A DNA stretch of 64,000 nt from an uncultured Porphyromonadaceae bacterium (GTDB lineage: Bacteria; Bacteroidota; Bacteroidia; Bacteroidales; Muribaculaceae). Each line of letters opens with the position of its first letter. Position 1 is the stretch's first letter. The stretch covers positions 23,744 to 87,743 of the forward strand of contig CAMHQD010000004.1 in NCBI GenBank assembly GCA_946187345.1, read 5' to 3'. A program made the position numbers and the translations under genes. Shown piece by piece: positions 44,114-51,914 of this stretch. The notes under the pieces were generated by a model, which was given only the letters and a program-made list of their open reading frames with translations, did no database searches and was not told the DNA's origin.

Positions 44114-45135
44114 AATCCAATAGCCGGCTGCCGTGGCTTGACTACGCGCGATTCATCAGCACATGGCTGGTGATCCTGTTTCACACACCACCGCGTCTTC
44201 CTTTGCTGGACGATGCGGTGGTGCTGAACATGCGCATGCCGGTGTTCTTCTTCATCAGCGGTCTGCTCTACAGTGCCGACCGCTACAACGGCCACTTTCT
44301 CGAGTACGCCCGTCGCCGATGCCGCCAGATTCTCGTGCCGTATGTGGTGTTCACACTCTTCTTCTATGCGCTGTGGCTCGCCGTCGGGCGTCGGCTCGGC
44401 GGTCCGGACGAGATGGCCATTCCGTGGTGGCTGCCGCTGGTAGAGACCGTGACGGGTAACCCGTCAACGGTCGTGGCGCCGTTCTGGTTCATAGCCTGCC
44501 TGCTGCCCATGCAACTCATCTACTATTGGCTCTACCGCTATGTGCCGTGGCGGTGGCTCCTACCGCTCACCATCGCGGTGGCGTTGCTGAGCCGGTTGCT
44601 GCCGGGCGTGAATTTCTGGAACTTGAGCAACGTTATGCTCTATATGCCGTTCTACGTGGCCGGCGGACTGCTGCGCCCACACCTTCTCCCCTGCGGCATC
44701 GAGCGGCCACGACAAGGCGAGGCCCAATGTGCTACGTGCTACCTGCTACCTGCTATCCTGGCCGCCGTAGGCATCGGGGCTATGGTGTGGGCGGTAATCT
44801 GCCTTGACAAGTATAGTGTTGGCTTCGCGGCAGTGAGAATTGCCTCCGGCTTGGCGCTGCTGCCCGCCTTCTTTGGGGTGGCGCGGTGGCTGGCGAGGCG
44901 GTTCGGGCGGCGGCAAGTTGTGGAAAACGTCGTGCTGTGCGGCACGGTCTATCTCGCCATGCAGAACTATGCCATCGGCGTGTTCAAACTGCTGATTATC
45001 AAGTTTGGCGGCGAGTCCATATTCACAGCCAACCCGCTGACTGTCAAACTGGCTATTGCCGTCACAGTGATGATAGCCATCTATCCCGTCGCGATGCTGA
45101 TACTGCGCCGCGCCCCGTGGCTCGCCGGCCGATAG
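44110..45135 (+). CDS. Membrane acyltransferase, acyltransferase-3 family
   Basis: The protein has 341 residues with about ten helices. N-terminal RLPWLDYARFISTWLVILFH and MPVFFFISGLLYS are typical of OafA/NodX-type acyltransferases that acetylate surface polysaccharides or lipids. GTG start at 44110 overlaps the preceding stop by GTGA. Residues about 198-216, in a loop after a helix, are encoded by two repeat elements (44701-44756), giving GIERPRQGEAQCATCYLLPA. The frame is kept, so the protein is probably full length, but this segment is unlikely to be ancestral. Confidence 0.8.
   Translation: MKSNSRLPWLDYARFISTWLVILFHTPPRLPLLDDAVVLNMRMPVFFFISGLLYSADRYNGHFLEYARRRCRQILVPYVVFTLFFYALWLAVGRRLGGPDEMAIPWWLPLVETVTGNPSTVVAPFWFIACLLPMQLIYYWLYRYVPWRWLLPLTIAVALLSRLLPGVNFWNLSNVMLYMPFYVAGGLLRPHLLPCGIERPRQGEAQCATCYLLPAILAAVGIGAMVWAVICLDKYSVGFAAVRIASGLALLPAFFGVARWLARRFGRRQVVENVVLCGTVYLAMQNYAIGVFKLLIIKFGGESIFTANPLTVKLAIAVTVMIAIYPVAMLILRRAPWLAGR
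44701..44756. repeat. Dispersed 25-bp element plus heptamer repeat inside the acyltransferase gene
   Basis: A degenerate reverse copy of the GTAGGGCCTGGCC element (44704-44728, reading CGGCCACGACAAGG) is followed at once by four heptamers GTGCTAC, GTGCTAC, CTGCTAC, CTGCTAT (44729-44756). Confidence 0.75.
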
Positions 45136-45179
45136 CCGGCCCCATATATTACGAAAACCAACTTTTAACTGACAACAAC

Positions 45180-45767
45180 ATGAAACGGATTGTTTTTGCC
45201 ACCAACAATGCCCACAAACTCGACGAGATGCGCAACATTGTGGGCGACAGATATGAGATTATCAGCCTCGCCGAGTTAGGCTGCCACGAGGACATTCCCG
45301 AGACGGCCGACACGCTCGAGGGCAATGCCGTGATGAAGGCGCGGTGGATTCACGAGCACTATGGAGTGGACTGCTTCAGCGACGACACCGGCCTCGAGAT
45401 TGACGCGCTGGACGGCCGCCCGGGCGTTCACAGCGCGCGTTACGCCACCGATGGCCACGACAGCGAGGCAAACATCAACAAGGTGCTCGCCGAGATGGAC
45501 GGTGTGGAAAATCGCGGCGCCCACTTCACGACAGTGATTGCCCTTATTATGGGCGGCGAGTTGCACACCTTCATGGGGCAAGTGTTCGGCCGCATCCTCA
45601 CCGAGCGTCACGGCACGGGAGGCTTTGGCTACGACAGCATCTTCCTGCCCGACGAGGGCGACGGCCGCACGTTTGCCCAGATGGATGCCACCGAGAAAGG
45701 CGCCATCAGCCACCGCGGCCGCGCCACACGGGCACTGGTCGCCTGGCTCAACAACGAGGAACACTGA
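45180..45767 (+). CDS. rdgB: XTP/dITP diphosphatase (RdgB/HAM1)
   Basis: The protein has 195 residues from MKRIVFATNNAHKLDEMRNI. Further markers are ETADTLEGNAVMKARWIHEH, CFSDDTGLEIDALDGRPGVH, TGGFGYDSIFLPDEG and SHRGRATRAL. It hydrolyses non-canonical purine triphosphates to keep them out of DNA. The reading frame extends upstream to 44886 only as a shadow of the acyltransferase gene. rnhB follows 45 bases later. Confidence 0.95.
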   Translation: MKRIVFATNNAHKLDEMRNIVGDRYEIISLAELGCHEDIPETADTLEGNAVMKARWIHEHYGVDCFSDDTGLEIDALDGRPGVHSARYATDGHDSEANINKVLAEMDGVENRGAHFTTVIALIMGGELHTFMGQVFGRILTERHGTGGFGYDSIFLPDEGDGRTFAQMDATEKGAISHRGRATRALVAWLNNEEH

Positions 45768-45812
45768 GAATTCTAAAAACTCTTAGATTTCTTAAAAGAA
45801 GCGATATCACCT

Positions 45813-46424
45813 ATGGCACTGCGGCGATTTCTTGTCGAGGGGCGTGTGGAAGCCGGTTGTGACGAGGCCGGCCGCGGCTGCCTTGCCGGACCGGTGACTG
45901 CCGCCGCGGTTATCTTACCGCCCGGATTTGATTGTCCGGAACTTAACGACAGCAAGCAACTCACCGAGCGCGCCCGCGAGCGCCTGCGCCCCATCATTGA
46001 GCGAGAGGCCGTGGCTTGGGCCGTGGCGATGGTCAGCGCGGCCGAGATTGACCGCATCAATATTCTCGCCGCCTCCATTCTGGCCATGCACCGCGCCCTC
46101 GATGCCCTCGACATTCGTCCGGAGCACATCCTTGTGGACGGCAACCGCTTCCGCCCATACCGCGACATCGCCCACACTACTATCGTCAAGGGCGACGCCA
46201 CAATGATGAGCATCGCCGCCGCCAGCGTGTTGGCGAAAACTCATCGTGACGAACTGATGCGCAATCTCGACTCATTGTGGCCGGGATACGGTTGGGACGC
46301 CAACAAAGGTTACCCCACGGCCGCCCACCGCGACGCCATCCGCAGTTTAGGCACCACGCCTCAACACCGTCGCACCTTCCAACTTCTCGAGCGACCAACC
46401 CTCTTTGACACGGCCGACTACTGA
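45813..46424 (+). CDS. rnhB: Ribonuclease HII
   Basis: The protein has 203 residues. The motif EAGCDEAGRGCLAGPVTAAA holds the catalytic Asp-Glu pair. LNDSKQLTERARERL, ILVDGNRFRPY and SIAAASVLAKTHRD are further RNase HII hallmarks. It removes ribonucleotides and RNA from RNA-DNA hybrids. A degenerate palindrome of the 21340 type lies in the gap to rdgB. Confidence 0.95.
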   Translation: MALRRFLVEGRVEAGCDEAGRGCLAGPVTAAAVILPPGFDCPELNDSKQLTERARERLRPIIEREAVAWAVAMVSAAEIDRINILAASILAMHRALDALDIRPEHILVDGNRFRPYRDIAHTTIVKGDATMMSIAAASVLAKTHRDELMRNLDSLWPGYGWDANKGYPTAAHRDAIRSLGTTPQHRRTFQLLERPTLFDTADY

Positions 46425-46487
46425 ACTGTCAAGATTGTAACATGTTTTTTGGACAAAAGAACAAGAGAGCAAAAGTAGTTTCGCCTC

Positions 46488-46575
46488 TATTTTAGTCTAT
46501 AACGACGTCTTTGTTCGACAATTTTTATTTAGACGCAAATAGACGTTGTCATTGACGATATTGACGCTAACCGAT
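46488..46575. repeat. GACGTC-type palindrome upstream of the folA-lpxB fusion
   Basis: CTCTATTTTAGTCTATAACG and downstream AAATAGACGTTGTCATTGAC mirror each other imperfectly. AATAGACGTTGT is shared with the inner palindrome at 32803-32890. The gap 46425-46669 holds this and one promoter box. Confidence 0.6.
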
Positions 46576-46620
46576 GAGCGACACAAAAAAGGAAAGGCAT
46601 ACTATAGAAACTTGAATTTG

Positions 46621-46628
46621 TAATTTTG
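46621..46628 (+). promoter_or_regulatory. -7 box of the folA-lpxB promoter
   Basis: TAATTTTG matches TAnnTTTG, 42 bases before the ATG at 46670. No exact -33 TTTG at 19-22 bases. Confidence 0.55.
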
Positions 46629-46669
46629 CATTACATACTTCGCGTTGCAAGTTTTTCGTTACGACTTTT

Positions 46670-48421
46670 ATGAAAGAGATGATAAATAAATCTGCAGCGA
46701 TAGTGGCGGTAGTGGCCGACGATGGCGCTATCGGACGGGATGGCGGGTTGTTGTGTCACCTGCCTGAAGACCTGCGCCGTTTCAAAGCGCTCACCATGGG
46801 CCACACGGTCGTCATGGGGCGGCGCACTTTTGAATCGCTGCCCAAGGGGCCGCTGCCCGGCCGCGAGAATATCGTCGTCACCCGCAACGCGGCCTACGCC
46901 CCGGGCTACGACACAGTGCGCGTGGCCCACAGCCTCGAGCAGGCAATCAGTATGGCCACCATGCCCGAGCCGGTGATGGTCATCGGCGGCGGCGAGATTT
47001 ACCGCCAGGCGCTGCCATTGGCCTCCACGCTCCACCTCACCCGTCTCCACGCCACCTTCCCCGATGCCGACACATGGTTTCCCGCGATTGACCCTAACGA
47101 GTGGCAAGAACTGTCCTCACCCCACCCTGAGCGGCCAGGCCAAGGCCGGGCCCTACAAGGAGATGGAGAAGATGCGCGGCAAGGAGTCTCCTACGACTTC
47201 GTCACCTTCGAGCGCAAAGAAACTATAGCCCCCTCCTTCAGGATGGGGTTGGGGGAGGCTGGGGAGACTCCACGCTACCTCATCCTCGCCGGCGAAGCCA
47301 GCGGCGACCTCCACGGCTCCCGCCTCATCGCCGAACTGCGACGCCTGCAGCCGGAGGCACAAGTGCGCTTCTTCGGCGGCGACATGATGGCCGCCGCCGC
47401 CGGCCGGGACCCGGAGGTGCATTACCGTGACATGGCCTTCATGGGCTTCATCGAGGTGATAAAACACCTGCCAGCAATCCTCGGCTTCATGCGCACCGCA
47501 AAAAAAATCATCGACGACTGGCAGCCCACTGTCGTCATCCTCATCGACTACCCGTCGTTCAACCTCAAGATTGCCAAGCACGCCGCCGGCCGCGGTATCC
47601 CGGTCCACTACTTCATCTCGCCCAAAGTGTGGGTGTGGAAGCAGTGGCGCGTCAAGGACATCAAGCGCCACGTCAAGGCCGTCTATTGCATCCTGCCCTT
47701 TGAGCCGGAGTTCTACCGCGGTAAAGGTTACGGCGGCGCCACCTACGTTGGCAACCCGACTGTGGCCGAGGTGGCCGAAGCCATCGCCGCGATGCCATCG
47801 CGCGACGAGTTTTGCGTCGCCCACGGGCTTGACCCGGCCAAACCCATCATCGCCCTCGTGCCCGGCTCACGACTCAAGGAAATCCGCGACAACCTGCCGT
47901 CAATGCTCCAAGCCGCCACGAGGCACCACGACTGCCAAGCCGTCATCGCCGCCGCGCCGAGCGTCGACCTCAGCGTCTACCACGACATCCTCAATACAGT
48001 AGCGCCCGGCATTGGCCCGGCAGTCCCTATTGTGGTTGGCTTGACTTTCACTCTCGTCCGCAATGCCAGTGTCGCACTCGTCACCAGCGGCACCGCCACC
48101 CTCGAGACGGCGCTGCTCGGCACGCCGCAGGTGGCCTGTTACCGTATGGACGCCAGCCGCATCGCCTACTGGTTCTATAGCAAACTGCTCAGCGGCAAGT
48201 ATGTCACCCTGCCAAACCTCATCGCCGACGAGCCCATTATTCCAGAACTGCTGATGCACCACTGCACCGTCGACGCCATCGACGCCCACCTCACCGCCCT
48301 GTTGGCCGACGGCTCCGACCGCCGTGCCCAACTCGACGGCTACGCCCGCGTCGCCGCCCGCCTCACCACCGCCTCCTGCGCCGCCACCACCGCCCGCCTC
48401 ATTGTCTCGTCGCATTCTTAG
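46670..48421 (+). CDS. folA-lpxB: In-frame fusion of dihydrofolate reductase and lipid-A-disaccharide synthase
   Basis: One 583-residue frame. Residues 1-183 are DHFR: AIGRDGGLLCHLPEDLRRF, VVMGRRTFESLPKG, MVIGGGEIYRQALP and the usual end SYDFVTFERK. Residues 202-583 are LpxB: RYLILAGEASGDLHGSRLI, HYFISPKVWVWKQWRVKDIK, TSGTATLETALLGTP. The 18-residue linker is encoded by a CCCTCCTTCAGGATGGGG palindromic repeat. A second repeat encodes part of the DHFR loop near 155-165. DHFR makes tetrahydrofolate; LpxB joins two UDP-glucosamine derivatives in lipid A synthesis. An in-frame ATG at 47243, inside the repeat, could also start LpxB alone. An alternative folA start is ATG 46679. I know of no such fusion. 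Confidence 0.88.
   Translation: MKEMINKSAAIVAVVADDGAIGRDGGLLCHLPEDLRRFKALTMGHTVVMGRRTFESLPKGPLPGRENIVVTRNAAYAPGYDTVRVAHSLEQAISMATMPEPVMVIGGGEIYRQALPLASTLHLTRLHATFPDADTWFPAIDPNEWQELSSPHPERPGQGRALQGDGEDARQGVSYDFVTFERKETIAPSFRMGLGEAGETPRYLILAGEASGDLHGSRLIAELRRLQPEAQVRFFGGDMMAAAAGRDPEVHYRDMAFMGFIEVIKHLPAILGFMRTAKKIIDDWQPTVVILIDYPSFNLKIAKHAAGRGIPVHYFISPKVWVWKQWRVKDIKRHVKAVYCILPFEPEFYRGKGYGGATYVGNPTVAEVAEAIAAMPSRDEFCVAHGLDPAKPIIALVPGSRLKEIRDNLPSMLQAATRHHDCQAVIAAAPSVDLSVYHDILNTVAPGIGPAVPIVVGLTFTLVRNASVALVTSGTATLETALLGTPQVACYRMDASRIAYWFYSKLLSGKYVTLPNLIADEPIIPELLMHHCTVDAIDAHLTALLADGSDRRAQLDGYARVAARLTTASCAATTARLIVSSHS
47132..47156. repeat. Reverse copy of the 25-bp dispersed element in the DHFR part
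   Basis: It reads CGGCCAGGCCAAGG then CCGGGCCCTAC, the reverse complement, with one difference, of the element at 60099-60123. It encodes ERPGQGRAL, within the loop before the last DHFR strand. Confidence 0.8.
47228..47258. repeat. CCCCCTCC-family palindrome at the folA/lpxB junction
   Basis: CCCCCTCCTTCAGG then ATGGGGTTGGGGGAGG, a degenerate member of the family at 2332 and 27227. It supplies the linker codons and an ATG at 47243. Confidence 0.75.
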
Positions 48422-48445
48422 ACGCAGGCGCATCTGAAACCTAAA

Positions 48446-48590
48446 TCCCGCAACTTGATATTTCTCTCTCGAAAATTATCGAAAACTTCAGAAAAATATT
48501 TTATCTCGTAACTTCTCGTAAATCCACGTAAATTGAAAATTGGCGATAAAAATTCAGCAAGTAAATAATTTACGTGAATTTTCGTGAAAA
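48446..48590. repeat. Long AT-rich palindrome, copy 4 (degenerate)
   Basis: CCCGCAACTTGATATTTCTC, TCGAAAATTATCG and repeated ACGTAAA/TTTACGTGAATTTTCG words follow the pattern of the element at 2646. The mirror arm is shortened. No TAnnTTTG box is seen before the ATG at 48598. Confidence 0.6.
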
Positions 48591-48597
48591 AAAAGCA

Positions 48598-50400
48598 ATG
48601 AAACGCCTTACCGACATACTCATCACATTCTTATTGATGGTACTCCTCTCCGTGATGGCCTGCGGTCGCGGCGGTGGCGACACGGTCACCGTGCCGGCGC
48701 TGCTCGAGGCCGAGCGGCTGCTGTCGCCCAAGGTGGACGCCGCCGACAGCGCCCTGCGCGTGCTGCGCGCCGTCGACACCGCCGCCCTCACCACCGCCGG
48801 CGACCGCGCCCTCTACGCCCTGCTCCACACCCAAGCCCTCTACAAACTCACCGACGACCCCATCGACACCATCCCCATTCTGCGTGCCGTCGACCACTAC
48901 GCCACCACACAGCCCGGCAGCGACCGCCATGTGCGCGCACTGACCTACGCCGGCGCCGCCGCCGAAAGCAACGGTGCCCCCGTCGCCGCCATGCGCCTCT
49001 ACAAATCCGCCGAACTGACAGCAGACACAGCCAAAGGCGGACAGACACTGCTTTATGACTTCGCATACGTAGAGATGCGCATCGGATGCCTACTTAAACA
49101 GCAGATCAATGTAGAGAAACGTGACATCGCGGCCTTGAAGAAAGCGTTGACCCTCTTTGAGCGTATAGGTGAGAGGAAATATCTGACCGCCTGTACATTC
49201 GAACTCGGCACATCGTATGCGGCGACAGATTTCGACAGTTGTGTCTTGTACCTGGACAGCGCATTGGCGATGACCAAAGAGCGACGTGACACATCATTCA
49301 TATATGACTGCACGGTGCGTCTCGCTAATGCATACGCGATGGGGTTGAAGCGCTACGACAAGAGTCTTGCTCTATTGGACAGCGCAAGATTGCTGAGCCA
49401 CCCCACCACGGCCATGACTCTGTTATGCGAAGCATTGTGCCGAGCCAATATGGGAGAGCCTGTCAAGGCTCATCACTTGGTAGAGATGTCTTACAGTTAT
49501 CAGTATCAATGGTACGACACTTTGGAAATGCACCTTGCAATGGAAGCCATTGCATTGGCGGAGGGCAATGCCGCAATGTCGGATTTCCACAGAACGAGAG
49601 CCCAGTGTATGATTGACAGTCTGGAGTTGCGCTCGCGACCATTGTCCCTCGTGGAACAAGCCAATGCCGTGCATAGCCGTCACATGGAAGACATCTATGA
49701 CAGCACAATTTCCCATTCAAGGATTCTATTGCTGTCTCTATCGGCACTTTTCCTTGTTTGCATCATTTGCTTCTCACTTAGAGTCAGGCGAGTCTGCAAT
49801 GAGCGCGAGATGCTGGTTTCCACACTCTCCGACGTGGAGGCCAGACGGCTTGCCAGCATGAATGCCTTGCTCTCGGCAAAGGCGGATTTGGCAGATATAA
49901 AACAACAGATTGTAGACCTCAAATCCGACAGTATAGATAAAGAGGCTCGAATGCTCCAGATGGAAGTTTCCTTGGAGAGACAACAGCGCCAGATTAATGA
50001 ACTTACGATAGCAGGCTTCCTGCTTAATGAGATTAATGACAACATCCAAATTAAAGGACAGCCGAAAGGCTTGAAAAACATACTGAGCTTACACGTCAGT
50101 AATATCCGAATAGTTGAACTATCCGACGAGTTTTGGCAACAGCTATACATCTATGTCAACAGCCGTTTCAATGGATTGTTATCACACATCACTGCCAATT
50201 ATCCTATGGTCTCAGAAAAGGATATCCGCCTAATTGGACTTACAGCACTCGACATCGGAAACATCATTATAGCGAAACTGCTTGGATACAGCAGTACTCA
50301 GACGGTGCGAAACATGAAAAGTTCGTTGCTGAGGCGCAAAACAGATTTGGACACGAATATTGAGACTATGCTCAGCGAGTGGCGTACGCGTGGAGGCTAA
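48598..50400 (+). CDS. Membrane-anchored TPR protein with coiled coil and C-terminal HTH-like region (putative regulator)
   Basis: The protein has 600 residues. Lipoprotein-like or signal N-terminus (MKRLTDILITFLLMVLLSVM, then AC). A TPR-rich periplasmic region spans about 30-370 (LYLDSALAMTKERRDTSFIY). One membrane helix lies about 375-397 (ILLLSLSALFLVCIICFSL), then a coiled coil (about 405-475). The end reads VSEKDIRLIGLTALDIGNII, LLGYSSTQTVRNMKSSLLRR, similar to LuxR-type helix-turn-helix ends of Bacteroidales membrane regulators. A role in sensing and transcription is inferred. The first 420 bases are much more GC-rich than the rest. Confidence 0.7.
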   Translation: MKRLTDILITFLLMVLLSVMACGRGGGDTVTVPALLEAERLLSPKVDAADSALRVLRAVDTAALTTAGDRALYALLHTQALYKLTDDPIDTIPILRAVDHYATTQPGSDRHVRALTYAGAAAESNGAPVAAMRLYKSAELTADTAKGGQTLLYDFAYVEMRIGCLLKQQINVEKRDIAALKKALTLFERIGERKYLTACTFELGTSYAATDFDSCVLYLDSALAMTKERRDTSFIYDCTVRLANAYAMGLKRYDKSLALLDSARLLSHPTTAMTLLCEALCRANMGEPVKAHHLVEMSYSYQYQWYDTLEMHLAMEAIALAEGNAAMSDFHRTRAQCMIDSLELRSRPLSLVEQANAVHSRHMEDIYDSTISHSRILLLSLSALFLVCIICFSLRVRRVCNEREMLVSTLSDVEARRLASMNALLSAKADLADIKQQIVDLKSDSIDKEARMLQMEVSLERQQRQINELTIAGFLLNEINDNIQIKGQPKGLKNILSLHVSNIRIVELSDEFWQQLYIYVNSRFNGLLSHITANYPMVSEKDIRLIGLTALDIGNIIIAKLLGYSSTQTVRNMKSSLLRRKTDLDTNIETMLSEWRTRGG

Positions 50401-50535
50401 AACGGCTTGATATTGGCACTCGTTTATAGCAGCCCGAACCCATGTTACATTGTTAAATTTATAATCAACTGTGATACAATACATTGCAAGGAAAAATAGT
50501 ATATCCGAAATTATTATGGTATGAATTTGTCTTTG

Positions 50536-50543
50536 TAACTTTG
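50536..50543 (+). promoter_or_regulatory. -7 box of the DUF3244-like gene
   Basis: TAACTTTG lies 37 bases before the ATG at 50580 and excludes the longer in-frame ORF from 50484. No exact -33 TTTG. Confidence 0.6.
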
Positions 50544-50579
50544 CATGGTGAAATTAAATTTCAGCATCACATAGAGATT

Positions 50580-50978
50580 ATGAGACATTTCAACCTTAAA
50601 ATCATTCTTGTCATTGCATTTTTCGCTCTATGGTGCAATGACTCTTGGTCAGGTGTGATGAGTACTCCGGAACGTGTAGTTGTCAAGTTACCGGATTCCG
50701 AACGCACCAAGTATAATGGCATTACGCCGCTCGATGAGCCGGACGTGTACTTCAACACGGACGAGATGACGCTGACCCTCCACGGCTGGGACAACACGCT
50801 CGCCTCCTACTACGTCGAGGTGGTGGACTACTGCGGTGTGACCGTCGCCGGCGAGACCGTCGCGGGCTACGGCTGGCTGACCGTCTACCTCGACCCCGAC
50901 ACCTCGAGCGGCACCGCCACCGTCACCATCACCACCTCGCGCGGCGACGAATACTCCGGCACGTTCTATGTGCCGTAA
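50580..50978 (+). CDS. Small secreted DUF3244-like protein
   Basis: The protein has 132 residues from MRHFNLKIILVIAFFALWCN (signal peptide). The mature part is a single beta-sandwich: VYFNTDEMTLTLHGWDN, YVEVVDYCGVTVAGETVAGY and VTITTSRGDEYSGTFYVP at the C-terminus. This layout fits DUF3244, often found on secreted protease inhibitors or small exported proteins in Bacteroidales. The first third is AT-rich and the last two thirds GC-rich. Its 3' end is duplicated at 51712-51780. Confidence 0.65.
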   Translation: MRHFNLKIILVIAFFALWCNDSWSGVMSTPERVVVKLPDSERTKYNGITPLDEPDVYFNTDEMTLTLHGWDNTLASYYVEVVDYCGVTVAGETVAGYGWLTVYLDPDTSSGTATVTITTSRGDEYSGTFYVP

Positions 50979-51031
50979 TATCACTTGTTAATGTATGTTT
51001 TACACTTCTTAATCATTCTATTATTTTTATC

Positions 51032-51697
51032 ATGAGACATTTAATTGTATTTTTGATGGCGGCGGCGGTGACTGCGCTGTTGGCCGGCGGTGCCTGCGGC
51101 AACAGCGACGAGCCGGCCGACGAGGCCCGGAAGCAGGCATGGGACGACAAGCCGGCCACCGTCCGGCTGGCACGCCCGGTGAAAACGATGATCAACTCCA
51201 AAATCTACAACATCGAGGAGGTGAACGGACGCACCATCTACATCGTCCCCGGCACAGAGCAGCGCAGGGCTGAACTGGCCAAGCTGGCACAAAGCGAGGA
51301 GCACTACTCCGGCGGTCCCACCGGATATTTCGCCCCGTGGTATGAGCGCGAGCGCTCGACGGGCGACTACGTGAGCGACCTGTATATCATACGCGACGAC
51401 GAGAGCGGCGTGCGCTATGAGGCCACCATCCCCCCGACAATCGCGGTCTGCTTAAAGCAGGGCATCAGCGGCAATGAGGCAATGAGCCGCATGGCAGCAC
51501 TGCGTGGCAAGTATCCGATGATGAGCGAGTACATCCTCCGTAATGACGGCGATAGCGACTGCGGAGCCGTCTTCCTCATCAATCCGTCGTGTAAGACATC
51601 GCTTGAGTTACTTGACCTTGCCGATGCCCTGTATTCCGAAGGGTGCTTTATGTGGGTTGAGCCGGACCGCATCGGCAACTTTTTCCATAGAGACTAA
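51032..51697 (+). CDS. Secreted subtilase-prodomain-like protein without a protease domain
   Basis: The protein has 221 residues with a signal peptide (MRHLIVFLMAAAVTALLAGG, then AC). From about residue 110 it reads VRYEATIPPTIAVCLKQGIS, FLINPSCKTSLELLDLADAL and YSEGCFMWVEPDRIG. This resembles the N-terminal prodomain of Bacteroidetes S8 peptidases (C-rich strand, then 'ANLFYESGLF.ASEPD'). No catalytic domain follows. Stand-alone prodomains can act as protease inhibitors; the serpin gene next door fits that idea (inference). Confidence 0.55.
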   Translation: MRHLIVFLMAAAVTALLAGGACGNSDEPADEARKQAWDDKPATVRLARPVKTMINSKIYNIEEVNGRTIYIVPGTEQRRAELAKLAQSEEHYSGGPTGYFAPWYERERSTGDYVSDLYIIRDDESGVRYEATIPPTIAVCLKQGISGNEAMSRMAALRGKYPMMSEYILRNDGDSDCGAVFLINPSCKTSLELLDLADALYSEGCFMWVEPDRIGNFFHRD

Positions 51698-51711
51698 TTT
51701 GCCATCGTGGC

Positions 51712-51780
51712 GCTGCCGCCACCGTCACCATCATCACCTCGCGCGGCGACGATTACACCGGCACGTTCTATGTGCCGTGA
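51712..51780 (+). pseudogene. Duplicated 3' end of the DUF3244-like gene
   Basis: About 69 bases match 50911-50978 almost exactly and encode ATVTIITSRGDDYTGTFYVP plus a stop, without any start or signal sequence. It is a remnant of a second DUF3244 gene. The remainder of 51698-51914 holds nothing recognised. Confidence 0.75.
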
Positions 51781-51914
51781 CACAATGATTCAGTTCCTGT
51801 TTCTTTATTTCTGTTCTTAAAATGAAATAATAATCGCTATATTAATAACTTACTCAAGTCAATATTATTTGTGAAACACGAGTAACTTAAATTAGTCATT
51901 AATCATATTGTCTT

